Below are positions 43,460-51,758 of a stretch of 64,000 nt of DNA, one piece after another. Source of the stretch: Catenulispora sp. EB89 (lineage in GTDB: Bacteria; Actinomycetota; Actinomycetes; Streptomycetales; Catenulisporaceae). Every line of letters begins with the position of its first letter. The stretch's first letter is position 1. The translations under genes and the position numbers were made by a program. The DNA lies in assembly GCF_041261445.1 (NCBI RefSeq), contig NZ_JBGCCU010000004.1, positions 124,001-188,000 of the forward strand. Direction: 5' to 3'. The notes beneath the pieces are model-generated. The model had not been told where the DNA came from and did not search any database. It was given only the letters and a program-made list of their open reading frames with translations.

Positions 43460-45265
43460 CTACGGCACCGCCAGCGGGTTCGGGATCTGCACGTACACGC
43501 TCTGCGTCTCCAGCGGGCCGACCAGCTCGTCCAGGCCCGCGACGCGGGTCAGCAGGTTGGCCTTGCACGGCAGCGTCGGGCTCTCCAGCAGCGCCTCGGT
43601 GACCCGGTGCGCGCGCCCCTGTGCCTGCCGCGAGGCGGCGAAGCGGCCCAGCACCTCGCGGGCCCGGCGCAGCAGCTGGCGCTCGTCGATCAAGGCGGTG
43701 GCGCCGAGCGCGCCGATCATGCCGATCAGGTTGTTGACGCCGACGTAGTAGGTCAGGCGCTCGTCCACGATGGTGTCGGAGACGACGGTGTCGCTGTCCT
43801 CGCCGGGGCGCGGCACGAAGTCGGCCAGGTGCGCCACCGCCGACTCGCGGAAGTAGTAGCCCTGGTTGTCGCGGTAGCGGCCGCCCTCGGGCAGGCCGTG
43901 CGGGTCGAGCATGACCAGCGTGTTCTGCTGGTGCGCCTCCAGGGTGACCCCGTGGGCCGCGTCCAGCCACAGGATCGGCACCACAACGGTCTCCAGGTAG
44001 CGCGTGAACCAGTCCAGCACCGCCTCGGCCGGCCGGACGCCGGTGCGCTCGGCCGAGCCGACGATGATGTCGGCGAGCAGGTTCTCGCGCAGGTGGCCGT
44101 TGCGGGAGGGGCCGTAGCCGAGGTCGGCGAAGGCGGCGACGCAGTAGACGCGGTCCATCGGGCCGAAGGGGTTCTCGCGCAGCAGCACGTCCAGGCCCAG
44201 GCCGCCGGTCTCGGCGGCGATCCACGCCGGGTCGCCGAGGATGCCGAAGCCGGGGTGCGCCGCGGCGATGGCCTTGGCCAGGCCGCCGTCCAGCATCCGG
44301 CGGACCTCGATGCCGCGCAGCAGCTCCTTGCGCAGGTTCTCCCGCTTGGAGTTGGTGATGTGCAGAGCCAGGGGCAGCTTGAGCATGTAGGGCGCATCGG
44401 CGCGGTAGACGGTGCGGATGGAGCTGGTGGCGTGCCAGGGGCAGCCGTGCGGGCCGAGGTCGGCGAGCAGGCCCTGGTCCGCCAGGGTCCGGATCTCCGG
44501 ACGCTGGCGCAGGTCGTGCGACTGCCAGGGGTGGGTGGGGATCAGGATGCTGTTCGGCGTCGCGCCGCGCGGCAGGTCGCCGCCGAGGAGCTTGTGGACC
44601 AGCATCGGGGCGGCATCGGCCTCGGCGGAGTCGTGGCTGGCGATCGCCGGGTCCACGGCCCACCAGTGCAGCTGGAACGTGCCGTCGAGCTCGGGCGAGT
44701 AGCGCACGGCCTCCTCGTCGGACCAGCCCTCGCGGGCCTTCGGCGCCGGGTGGAAGGGGTGGCCGGCGACCAGGGCCTTTTCCGCCCACAGGAAGCGGGT
44801 CTCGCCCTGGGAGGTGCCGTGCGACAGGTGCGCGGCGATCCGCCGGGAGGAGTCGACGACCCGGCCGACCAGCTCGGCCACCGCCGGCACGCCGCCGCCG
44901 GCCTCGCGGGCGATGAGCGTGGCCAGGGTGGCGGCGTCCAGCGGCGGCGGGGCGGCCGGCGGCAGCCAGGACTCGGCGGTCCAGGCACTGTCCGGCTCGA
45001 TCTCGTCGCCGACCGGCCGGCCGAAGCCCTTGTTCTTGGGCGCGGCGGACTTGCGGTTCGCGTGCGGCAGGGCCAGCGGGTAGATCGGGCCGAACCGGTG
45101 CCAGCCGACCGCCGACCAGGCGTCGACGTCCACCTCGACGGTGACCCCGGTGGCCGGGAAGGTCAGCCGCATCGGGCCGCCGGTCGGCACCGGGATCCGG
45201 GCCTCGCGGACCCAGCAGCGGAGCAGGACTTCGGCCGACAGCTCGTCGGCCGCGAATGTGTTCAT
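43460..45265 (-). CDS. IucA/IucC-family siderophore synthetase (first, RhbC-like)
   Basis: A 601-residue NIS synthetase, the first of two in the operon. Signatures are THPWQSHDLRQRPEIRTL, CPWHATSSIRTVYRADAPYMLKLPLALHITNSKRENLRKELL, and the metal/ATP region LEAHQQNTLVMLDP. It likely makes the first amide between citrate and the diaminopropane hydroxamate. Its ATG overlaps the decarboxylase stop (four bases). Confidence 0.9.
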   Translation of the reverse strand: MNTFAADELSAEVLLRCWVREARIPVPTGGPMRLTFPATGVTVEVDVDAWSAVGWHRFGPIYPLALPHANRKSAAPKNKGFGRPVGDEIEPDSAWTAESWLPPAAPPPLDAATLATLIAREAGGGVPAVAELVGRVVDSSRRIAAHLSHGTSQGETRFLWAEKALVAGHPFHPAPKAREGWSDEEAVRYSPELDGTFQLHWWAVDPAIASHDSAEADAAPMLVHKLLGGDLPRGATPNSILIPTHPWQSHDLRQRPEIRTLADQGLLADLGPHGCPWHATSSIRTVYRADAPYMLKLPLALHITNSKRENLRKELLRGIEVRRMLDGGLAKAIAAAHPGFGILGDPAWIAAETGGLGLDVLLRENPFGPMDRVYCVAAFADLGYGPSRNGHLRENLLADIIVGSAERTGVRPAEAVLDWFTRYLETVVVPILWLDAAHGVTLEAHQQNTLVMLDPHGLPEGGRYRDNQGYYFRESAVAHLADFVPRPGEDSDTVVSDTIVDERLTYYVGVNNLIGMIGALGATALIDERQLLRRAREVLGRFAASRQAQGRAHRVTEALLESPTLPCKANLLTRVAGLDELVGPLETQSVYVQIPNPLAVP

Positions 45266-47106
45266 GACGGGCCCCTGACAGTCGCTGAGGATCCTGCGGA
45301 TGCCGCGTCGCCGGCGGCGCGGACGGCGGCCAGCAACGCGTCGATCTGCAGCTCGGTGGTGTGCGGGTTGAGGAGGGTGAGCTTGAGGCGGACCCGGCCG
45401 GGAGGCGTCCCCGGCCGCTCGCGCGCCAGCTCGGTGCGGCCCAGGACGGCACGGCCGGCCTCGAGCAGGTGCCGCCGCAGCACCCCGTTGACGCGGTCGG
45501 CGTCGCGGGGGTCCGGCGGCAGGAAGCGGAACAGCACGGTGGTCAGGTGCGGCTCGGCGGTGAGTTCGAGGTCGTCGTGCCGCCGCACCGCGCCGGCGGC
45601 GTACCGCGCCAGCGCCAGGCAGCGGTCGGTGAGCTGCTGGAAGCCGTCCCGGCCGAGCGCGGTGAAGGCGGCGGCGAGCTTCACGGCGTCGGCCCGCCGC
45701 GTGGTGCGCAGCGAGCGGCCGAGCAGCGAGGGGTAGCCGGCCTGCTCGTCGTCGACGGAGTTGAGGTAGGAGACGCGCTTCTCCAGCGAGCGCAGGCTCG
45801 CGGCCTTCTTCACCAGGAAGCAGCCGGCCGGCACCGGCTGCCAGCCGAGCTTGTGCAGGTCCAGGGTGACGGAGTCGGCGGCCTCGATGTCGTGCAGGCG
45901 CTCGTCGCCGTCGGTGCCGAGCAGCAGGCCGCCACCGTAAGCGGCGTCCACGTGGAACCAGGCGCCGTAGCGCGCCGCAAGCTTGGCGACCGGACCGAGC
46001 GGGTCCATCGCCCCGAGATCGGTGGTCCCGGCGGTGGCGACGACGGCGAGCGGGATCTCGTCCCGGTCGACGAGCGCCTCGAACGCCTCGGCCAACGCCT
46101 CGGGCCGCATCCGCCCCTCGATGTCGGAGGCGACCGGGATGACGCAGCGCTCACCGAGCCCGAGGATCGCGGCATTACGCGCGACGGAGAAGTGCGCCTG
46201 ATCGGAGGCGAGCACCCGCATCCGGCCGGCCGCGAAGGGCGGGACCCCGTCGAGATCGGGATCGACGTCGAAGCGCCGGCACAGCACATCGTCGCGCGCG
46301 AGAAGCAGGCCCATGAGATTGGACTCGGTCCCGCCGGAGGTGAGCACACCGGCACTGGCGCCGGAGTAGCCGACGGCGCGAGCCAGGGTCCGCACGACCC
46401 GCTCCTCGATCTCGCCGGCCGCGGGCGACTGGTCCCAGGAGTCGAGGGACTGGTTCAGCGCGGCGACCGCGGTGTCGGCGGCGACACTGGCCGCGAGCGG
46501 CGGACAGTGCAGGTGCGCGGCACAGTGCGGATGCGCGGGATCGGCGGAACCCCAGGCCAGCAACCGGCCGAGGGAGGCGAGGGTCTCGAAGGGGTCCTGC
46601 CCCTTGTCGGGGAGCTCACCGAAGCCGGTGGCGGCGACCGCGTCGCGCACAGCCGCCGGACCGCCGGGCGGGAGGGGGCCGAGCCAGTCGGCGCGGCCGC
46701 GGTCGAGCCCGTCGAGGACGGTGGCGAGGAGGAGGGCCAGGGCGCCGGTGCCGGCGGGGCCGGAGGCGAGGGCGGTGGCGTCGATGGTGGGGAGGGTGAG
46801 GGGGGCCGGGGCGGTGGGGAGGTTGGCGGCGTGGTTGGCCGCGATGCTGAGGGCGGGGCCGGTGGCGAGTTCGGCGGCGATCGCAGTGCTCGGCGGCTCC
46901 GGCGCGGCGGCGAAGTTGGCGGCGATACTGAAGGCGGGTCCCGCCTCGGACGCATGGCTCGTCGCGAGCGGCCCCGGCGGCTCGGCGCGCAGAATCCCGC
47001 GCACCACATCGGCCTCGATGCCGGTGAGGTCCCCGATGTCGACGTGGGCGCCGGCGTGCGCGTGCAGGTGCGTGGCGGCGGGGTCCCGCTCGATCTGCTC
47101 AGACAC
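45262..47106 (-). CDS. ddc: PLP-dependent L-2,4-diaminobutyrate decarboxylase
   Basis: A 614-residue group II decarboxylase that converts 2,4-diaminobutyrate to 1,3-diaminopropane. The cofactor site is SVTLDLHKLGWQPVPAGC, with the Lys of HK as Schiff base. The substrate-side motif WFHVDAAYGGGLLL comes before it, and the loop GTTDLGAMDPLGPVAKLAARYGAWF fits too. The first 130 residues are an Ala/Pro-rich extension; its start (SEQIERDPAATHLHAHAG) is shared with the micro-ORF upstream. The GTG start is in a GTGTCTGA overlap with that frame. It belongs to the siderophore operon. Confidence 0.88.
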   Translation of the reverse strand: MSEQIERDPAATHLHAHAGAHVDIGDLTGIEADVVRGILRAEPPGPLATSHASEAGPAFSIAANFAAAPEPPSTAIAAELATGPALSIAANHAANLPTAPAPLTLPTIDATALASGPAGTGALALLLATVLDGLDRGRADWLGPLPPGGPAAVRDAVAATGFGELPDKGQDPFETLASLGRLLAWGSADPAHPHCAAHLHCPPLAASVAADTAVAALNQSLDSWDQSPAAGEIEERVVRTLARAVGYSGASAGVLTSGGTESNLMGLLLARDDVLCRRFDVDPDLDGVPPFAAGRMRVLASDQAHFSVARNAAILGLGERCVIPVASDIEGRMRPEALAEAFEALVDRDEIPLAVVATAGTTDLGAMDPLGPVAKLAARYGAWFHVDAAYGGGLLLGTDGDERLHDIEAADSVTLDLHKLGWQPVPAGCFLVKKAASLRSLEKRVSYLNSVDDEQAGYPSLLGRSLRTTRRADAVKLAAAFTALGRDGFQQLTDRCLALARYAAGAVRRHDDLELTAEPHLTTVLFRFLPPDPRDADRVNGVLRRHLLEAGRAVLGRTELARERPGTPPGRVRLKLTLLNPHTTELQIDALLAAVRAAGDAASAGSSATVRGPS

Positions 47107-47342
47107 CGGCTGCCTCCAGGTCGCGGCGGGTCGTGGGGGCGGACACCGATTCCAGGGCGCCTTCCAGGGTCCCTGTCAGGTGGTCGGCTTCGGCGCCGCT
47201 CAGGTCCCCGAGCTCGACCGGGGCTCCGGCGTGGGCGTGCAGGTGCGTGGCGGCGGGCTCCTGCTCGATCTGCTCAGACACCGGCTGCCTCCAGGTCGCG
47301 GCGGGTCGTGGGGGTCGACACCGATTCCAGGGCGCCTTCCAG
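47027..47342. repeat. 175-bp tandem duplication at the dat-ddc junction
   Basis: The interval 47027-47167 repeats with offset 175 at 47202-47342. Both copies contain GATCTGCTCAGACACCGGCT, that is, the aminotransferase stop, the decarboxylase-type start and its ribosome binding site. Similarity is highest near the junction. Because 175 is not a multiple of three, each frame starts seven to eight bases inside the previous one. Confidence 0.85.
47099..47281 (-). CDS. Chimeric micro-ORF made by the junction duplication
   Basis: A 60-residue frame with a GTG start in the overlap GTGTCTGA. Its N-terminus (SEQIEQEPAATHLHAHAGAPVELGDL) copies the decarboxylase start and its C-terminus (EGALESVSAPTTRRDLEAAGV) copies the aminotransferase end. 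TGGAGGCAGCCG gives it a ribosome binding site. It has no folded domain by eye. It may be translated as part of the relay between the two enzyme genes. Whether the peptide has a role is unknown. Confidence 0.5.
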   Translation of the reverse strand: MSEQIEQEPAATHLHAHAGAPVELGDLSGAEADHLTGTLEGALESVSAPTTRRDLEAAGV

Positions 47343-48782
47343 CACGGTCAGGAGGTGGTCGGCTTCGTCGTCGGCGAGAGTCAGGGGTGGCAGCAGCCTG
47401 AGGACCGCGCCGTGGCGTCCACCGAGCTCCGCGATGACGCCGCGGGCCAGTAGTTCCGCGCGCAGGCGGCGTGCAGTGGTCGGGGCCGGGGGGAACGCTC
47501 CGAGGGCGTCGGGTTCGGCGGCCGGGTCGACGATCTCCATGCCGAGCATCAGGCCTCGGCCGCGGACCTGGCCTACTAGGGGGTGGCGGGCCTGATATCT
47601 GGTCAGACGTCCCATCAGTCGCTCGCCCAACGATGCCGCGCGCGCCGCCAGTCCCTCGGCCAGGATGTGGCGGATGGTCGCCGCGCCTGCCGCCATGGCC
47701 AGCTGGTCGCCTCGGAACGTGCCGGTGTGCGCGCCCTCGGACCAGCGGTCCAGTTCCGCGCGGTAGACCACCACCGCCAGCGGCAGGCCGCCGCCGACCG
47801 CCTTCGACAGGACCATGACGTCCGGCACCACGCCCGCGTGGTCCACGCCGAACAGCGCGCCGGTGCGGCCGAAGCCGGTCTGGACCTCGTCCGCGATCAG
47901 CGGCACGCCGTGCTCGGCGGTCGCCGCGCGCAGCGACCGCAGCCAGGCGTCCGGCGCCGGGACCACGCCGCCCTCGCCCTGGACCGGCTCGACCACCACG
48001 GCCGCCGGGAAGGCGGTGCCGGACTGCGGGTCGGACAGCAGGGTGCGGACATACGCCGCCGACGCCCCCTCGCCGAGCGTGCCGCCGAGCCCGAACGGGC
48101 ACCGGTACGGATGCGGGAACGGCAGCCTGGTCAGGAACGCGTCGCCGGCGCCGGCCGGGTCGCGCACCGCGTTCGCGCCGGTCAGCGCCAGCGCGCCGGC
48201 CGTCATGCCGTGGTAGGCGCCGGTGAAGGCGAAGACGCCGCGCCGGCCGGTGGCGGTACGGGCCAGCTTCACCGCGGCCTCGACCGCGTCGGCGCCGGTC
48301 GGCCCGGCGAAGTGCACGCGGCAGTCGGCGGCCAGCTCCGGGGGCAGCGCTTCGAGCAGCGCCGAGGTGAAGTCGTCCTTCACCGGCGTGGCCAGGTCCA
48401 GCACGTGCAGCGGCGCGCCGCTGTCCAGCACCTGCCGGATCGCCGCGACCACCACCGGGTGGTTGTGGCCGAGGGCCAGGGTGCCGGCCCCGGACAGGCA
48501 GTCGAGGTAGTCGCGCCCGTCGGCCCCGGTGATCCACGAACCCTGCGCCCGCACCGGCACGATCGGCAGGTGCCGCGCGTACGTCCGCGCCGCCGACTCG
48601 CGCGCCGCCTGCCGCGCCAGGATCTTCGGTGCCGAGCTCTTGGTTGCCGAACTCTTGGTTACCGAACTCTTGGTTGCCGAGCTCTTCGCGGACGGGCTCG
48701 GGCGGGCCGGAACCGCCAGCCCGTCGCCTGGTGAGGCGGCCTGGGGGGTCGAGCGGTCGGCGGGCAGGGCGGGCGAGGGCAT
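47274..48782 (-). CDS. dat: Diaminobutyrate-2-oxoglutarate aminotransferase
   Basis: A 502-residue class III PLP aminotransferase making L-2,4-diaminobutyrate from aspartate semialdehyde with glutamate as donor. Signatures are FAGPTGADAVEAAVKLAR, IADEVQTGFGRTG and VMVLSKAVGGGLPLAVVVY (PLP Lys in the last). The first 45 residues carry a KSSxT repeat in place of the ordinary N-terminus, and the 15-bp DNA unit is seen at 48631-48690. The ATG follows GGATGGAG. It is first in the siderophore operon, matching rhbA. Confidence 0.9.
   Translation of the reverse strand: MPSPALPADRSTPQAASPGDGLAVPARPSPSAKSSATKSSVTKSSATKSSAPKILARQAARESAARTYARHLPIVPVRAQGSWITGADGRDYLDCLSGAGTLALGHNHPVVVAAIRQVLDSGAPLHVLDLATPVKDDFTSALLEALPPELAADCRVHFAGPTGADAVEAAVKLARTATGRRGVFAFTGAYHGMTAGALALTGANAVRDPAGAGDAFLTRLPFPHPYRCPFGLGGTLGEGASAAYVRTLLSDPQSGTAFPAAVVVEPVQGEGGVVPAPDAWLRSLRAATAEHGVPLIADEVQTGFGRTGALFGVDHAGVVPDVMVLSKAVGGGLPLAVVVYRAELDRWSEGAHTGTFRGDQLAMAAGAATIRHILAEGLAARAASLGERLMGRLTRYQARHPLVGQVRGRGLMLGMEIVDPAAEPDALGAFPPAPTTARRLRAELLARGVIAELGGRHGAVLRLLPPLTLADDEADHLLTVLEGALESVSTPTTRRDLEAAGV
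48631..48690 (-). repeat. Four 15-bp repeats at the start of dat
   Basis: Four units near GCCGAACTCTTGGTT (plus strand), coding KSSxT in the dat N-terminus. On the coding strand each contains GAG(T/C)TCGG, the same core as the units of the cobT-cobS array. Confidence 0.8.
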
Positions 48783-48808
48783 AGCGGTTCTCCATCCGTG
48801 GCAAGAGA

Positions 48809-48827
48809 TCAGGTAAGGCTTACCTAA
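48809..48827 (-). promoter_or_regulatory. Iron box overlapping the siderophore operon promoter
   Basis: TCAGGTAAGGCTTACCTAA matches the IdeR/DmdR consensus. Read on the minus strand it covers a TAAGCC -10 hexamer (48817-48822), with TTGACT as -35 at 48841-48846 (18-base spacer). Iron-loaded repressor would block the promoter. It is 27 bases upstream of dat. Confidence 0.88.
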
Positions 48828-48849
48828 CTCCCGTCACGGAAGTCAACCT

Positions 48850-48871
48850 GAATCACTACCGAAAGTGATTC
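48850..48871. promoter_or_regulatory. Inverted repeat directly upstream of the siderophore promoter
   Basis: GAATCACT-ACCGAA-AGTGATTC, perfect eight-base arms of low GC. It is three bases upstream of the -35. Candidate site for an activator or second repressor; it could also act as a weak terminator for the ABC genes. Confidence 0.6.
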
Positions 48872-48972
48872 TCCCGCGCGTGATCAGAAGCGCGGACCAC
48901 CGACACGCCAAGCGTGGACGCAGCGGCGCGACGAGCACGGTACGTAACGAAACGAACCGCCGAAGGACGCGG

Positions 48973-49785
48973 CTACGTCAGCAGCAGCTTCTCCAGCCGC
49001 CGCGCCGCGACGGCTGCCCCGACCAGCCCCATCACCGCCAGGTACAGCACGTCCCACAGCAGCCCGACGTGCACCCGCCCCAGCGTCAGGGCCCGCAGCA
49101 GATCGATCCCGTGGTACAGCGGCAACGCCTCGATCAGGATCCGGACCTGGTGGTTGTACACCGACAGCGGGTAGAACGCGCCGGAGAACAGGAACATCGG
49201 CATCAGCGCCAGCGTCACCAGGTCGAAGTCCTGCCAGGACCGCATGAACGAGGTACACGCCATCCCGACCGCGGCGAAGGCGAAACCGACCAGCACCGTC
49301 ACCGGCAGCGCCAGCAGCGCCCACCAGCTGTGGACCAGCCCCATCGCCAGCATGACGATCAGGAACGCCGCCGAGTACATCAGCCCCCGGAGCTGGGCCC
49401 AGATGATGTCGCCGAGGGCGATGTCGCCGACGCGCAGCGGCGTGGCCAGCATCGCGTCGTAGATCTTGGCGTACTTGATCTTGAAGAAGACGTTGAAGGT
49501 GGCGTCGAACACCGCGCCGTTCATCGCCGAGACCGCCAGCAGGCCGGGGGCGACGTAGTGCGCGTACGGCACGCCGTCGATCGCGCCGGTGAGCTTGCCC
49601 AGGCCGACGCCGATCGACAGCAAATAGAACAAGGGTTCGAAGAAGCCCGAGACCATGGTCAGCCACAGCCGGCGGTAGACCATCAGGTTGCGCTCGACCA
49701 GCACCCCGGCCTTGCCGCCGCCCATCGGGCCGAAGGCGCGGCGGCCCAGCAGCAGCCGGGTCAGCGGCAAATCAGCAGTCGTCAT
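48973..49785 (-). CDS. ABC-2 type permease, NodJ-like
   Basis: A 270-residue membrane protein with six predicted helices. It includes the ABC-2 features GFFEPLFYLLSIGVGLGKL, YAHYVAPGLLAVSAMNGAVFDATFNVFFKIKYAKIYDAMLATPL and, towards the C-terminus, MPMFLFSGAFYPLSVYN. These fit the NodJ/DrrB exporter family. The ATG is at 49785, with AGGAG eight bases upstream. It pairs with the permease at 49797 (11 bases) and the ATPase at 50633. Confidence 0.85.
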   Translation of the reverse strand: MTTADLPLTRLLLGRRAFGPMGGGKAGVLVERNLMVYRRLWLTMVSGFFEPLFYLLSIGVGLGKLTGAIDGVPYAHYVAPGLLAVSAMNGAVFDATFNVFFKIKYAKIYDAMLATPLRVGDIALGDIIWAQLRGLMYSAAFLIVMLAMGLVHSWWALLALPVTVLVGFAFAAVGMACTSFMRSWQDFDLVTLALMPMFLFSGAFYPLSVYNHQVRILIEALPLYHGIDLLRALTLGRVHVGLLWDVLYLAVMGLVGAAVAARRLEKLLLT

Positions 49786-49796
49786 CTCCGCCACTC

Positions 49797-50630
49797 CTAC
49801 GGGTTCAGCCGACGGCGGAAGGTGCGGGCCCCGTACCAGAGCCCGGCGCCGATCACGGCGAGCAGATAGACCAGGTGCAGCAGTACCGAACCCGCGGTGG
49901 CGGTGCCGAGCGCCAGGCCGCGGCACAGGTCCACGCCGTGCCACAACGGTGTGGCGTAGGCCAGGGGACGGATCGCCACCGGCAGCCGCGTCACCGGGAA
50001 GAACGTCCCGGAGAACAGGAACAGCGGGATCATCACGAAACGGAAGACCACCGAGAACCCGGTATCGCGGTCCTGGGTCACCGCCCAGGCGGTCACCGGG
50101 GTGGCGAAGGCCAGCCCGGTCAGCACGGCCGCCGGCACCGCCAGCACCGGCCCGAGCCCGGCCGGCCCGGCCGCGTGCACCGCCCCGAACAGCGCCATCA
50201 CGGCCAGGAAGATCGCGCAGTTCATCAGGATCCGGAAACCGACGAACAGCAGTCGGCCGAGGAACACGTCGAAGGAGCTCAGCGGCGAGGCGATCGAGGC
50301 GTGGAAGGTCTTCTGCCACTTCATCGACGACATCACCGGGTACGTCGACTCCCCGATCGCGGTCTGCATCGCGGTGTTCGCCAGCAGCGCCGGGGCCAGG
50401 AAGAGCAGGTACTTCACCGGCCGGCCGTCCACCGTGCCGAAGCTGTGCGCGCCGGGGCCGGCGTCCACGATCTTGCCCAGCGACATGCCCAGGGCCACCA
50501 GACTGAGCAGCGGCGCCAGCACGCTGGAGATGATCGAGCCGCGCCAGGTGCGGGCATAGTTGGTGAGCAGCCCGCGGAGCTCGCGGACCGCCATCGTCGG
50601 CGTCGCGGGAACAGGGGTGACAGCACTCAT
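49797..50630 (-). CDS. ABC-2 type permease, second subunit
   Basis: A 277-residue paralogue of the permease downstream. Parallel motifs are SIISSVLAPLLSLVALGMSLGKIVD, KYLLFLAPALLANTAMQTAIGESTYPVMSSMKWQKTFHASIASPL and IPLFLFSGTFFPVTRLP. Two unlike permeases with one ATPase make a heteromeric exporter. The start ATG is two bases after the ATPase stop. Confidence 0.85.
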   Translation of the reverse strand: MSAVTPVPATPTMAVRELRGLLTNYARTWRGSIISSVLAPLLSLVALGMSLGKIVDAGPGAHSFGTVDGRPVKYLLFLAPALLANTAMQTAIGESTYPVMSSMKWQKTFHASIASPLSSFDVFLGRLLFVGFRILMNCAIFLAVMALFGAVHAAGPAGLGPVLAVPAAVLTGLAFATPVTAWAVTQDRDTGFSVVFRFVMIPLFLFSGTFFPVTRLPVAIRPLAYATPLWHGVDLCRGLALGTATAGSVLLHLVYLLAVIGAGLWYGARTFRRRLNP

Positions 50631-50632
50631 CC

Positions 50633-51655
50633 TCAGTCCACCAACGTCCGGCCGGTCAGGTGCAGGAACACGTCCTCCAGCGACGAACGCCGCACCAGCG
50701 AGGCCACCGGCACGGTCCCGGAACCGTGGACGGCGGCGAGCGCGGCCTCACCGTCGTCGCTGTACAGCAGGATCCGGTCCGGCAGTTCCTCTATCCGCTC
50801 GACGGCCCCGCGTTCCCCGGTCCCCACCAGCGCGGCCAGCGAAGCCGTGGCGGCCTTGCGGTCCGCACCGTCCGGCGCGAAGCGGATCTCCAGCACCTCA
50901 CGCGTCGAGTAGCGCTCGATGAGCTCGCGCGGCGAGCCCTCGGCCGCGATCCGGCCGTGGTCCATCACTACCAAGCGGTCGCAGAGCTGCTCGGCCTCGT
51001 CCATGTAGTGCGTGGTGAGGATGAGCGTGGTGCCGGCCTGCTTGAGCCGGAACAGCCGGTCCCACACCACGTGCCGGGCCTGCGGATCCAGGCCGGTGGT
51101 GGGCTCGTCGAGGATCAAGATCTCCGGGGAGTTGATCAGCGACCGGGCGATGGTCAGACGCCGCTTCATGCCGCCGGACAACGGCTCGACCGGGGACTCG
51201 GCACGGTCCGAGAGCTGCACGAAGTCCAGCAGCTCGGCGGTCCGGGCGGCGATCTCGGCGCGCCGGAGCCCGAAGTAGCGGCCGTAGATCAGCAGGTTCT
51301 CGCGGACCCGCAGCTCCATGTCCAGCGAGTCCTCCTGCGGGACCACGCCGAGCCGGGCCTTGATCCGCGAAGAGTCGACCCGCGGGTCCATGCCCAGGAT
51401 GGTCAGCTCGCCGCCGGTCATCGGCGAGACGCAGCCGATCATCCGCATGGTCGAGGACTTGCCGGCGCCGTTGGGGCCCAGGAAGCCGAAGACCTCGCCC
51501 CGCCGCAGTTCGAAGTCGATGCCGTCCACCGCGGTGAAGGGCTTCCCACCGCGCTTGGTCGGCGGGAAGACTTTGCGCAGGCCCACCGCCTTGATCAGCG
51601 GGGCCTCGGCGGACGGGAGCAGGGCAGGAGTGGGCGAGGTGGAGATGTCGACCAT
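50633..51655 (-). CDS. ABC transporter ATPase, NodI/DrrA-like
   Basis: A 340-residue ATPase. Walker A is GPNGAGKSS, signature LSGGMKRRL, Walker B ILILDEPT, and the H-loop LTTHYMDEA. The C-terminal 90 residues are the extension of the drug/Nod-factor exporter class. With the two permeases it forms an exporter, first gene of the three. Its position upstream of the iron-regulated operon on the same strand suggests siderophore export, though no iron box is seen in its own promoter. Confidence 0.9.
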   Translation of the reverse strand: MVDISTSPTPALLPSAEAPLIKAVGLRKVFPPTKRGGKPFTAVDGIDFELRRGEVFGFLGPNGAGKSSTMRMIGCVSPMTGGELTILGMDPRVDSSRIKARLGVVPQEDSLDMELRVRENLLIYGRYFGLRRAEIAARTAELLDFVQLSDRAESPVEPLSGGMKRRLTIARSLINSPEILILDEPTTGLDPQARHVVWDRLFRLKQAGTTLILTTHYMDEAEQLCDRLVVMDHGRIAAEGSPRELIERYSTREVLEIRFAPDGADRKAATASLAALVGTGERGAVERIEELPDRILLYSDDGEAALAAVHGSGTVPVASLVRRSSLEDVFLHLTGRTLVD

Positions 51656-51758
51656 GCCCGCAACCTAGCGGGATTCACCGGCCGGAGGTAAACGCTTTAT
51701 GGCGTGGGAGCCGCACGTGTCGGCCCCCATCGCCGTCTTCTCAGCCTTCGAACTGTGC

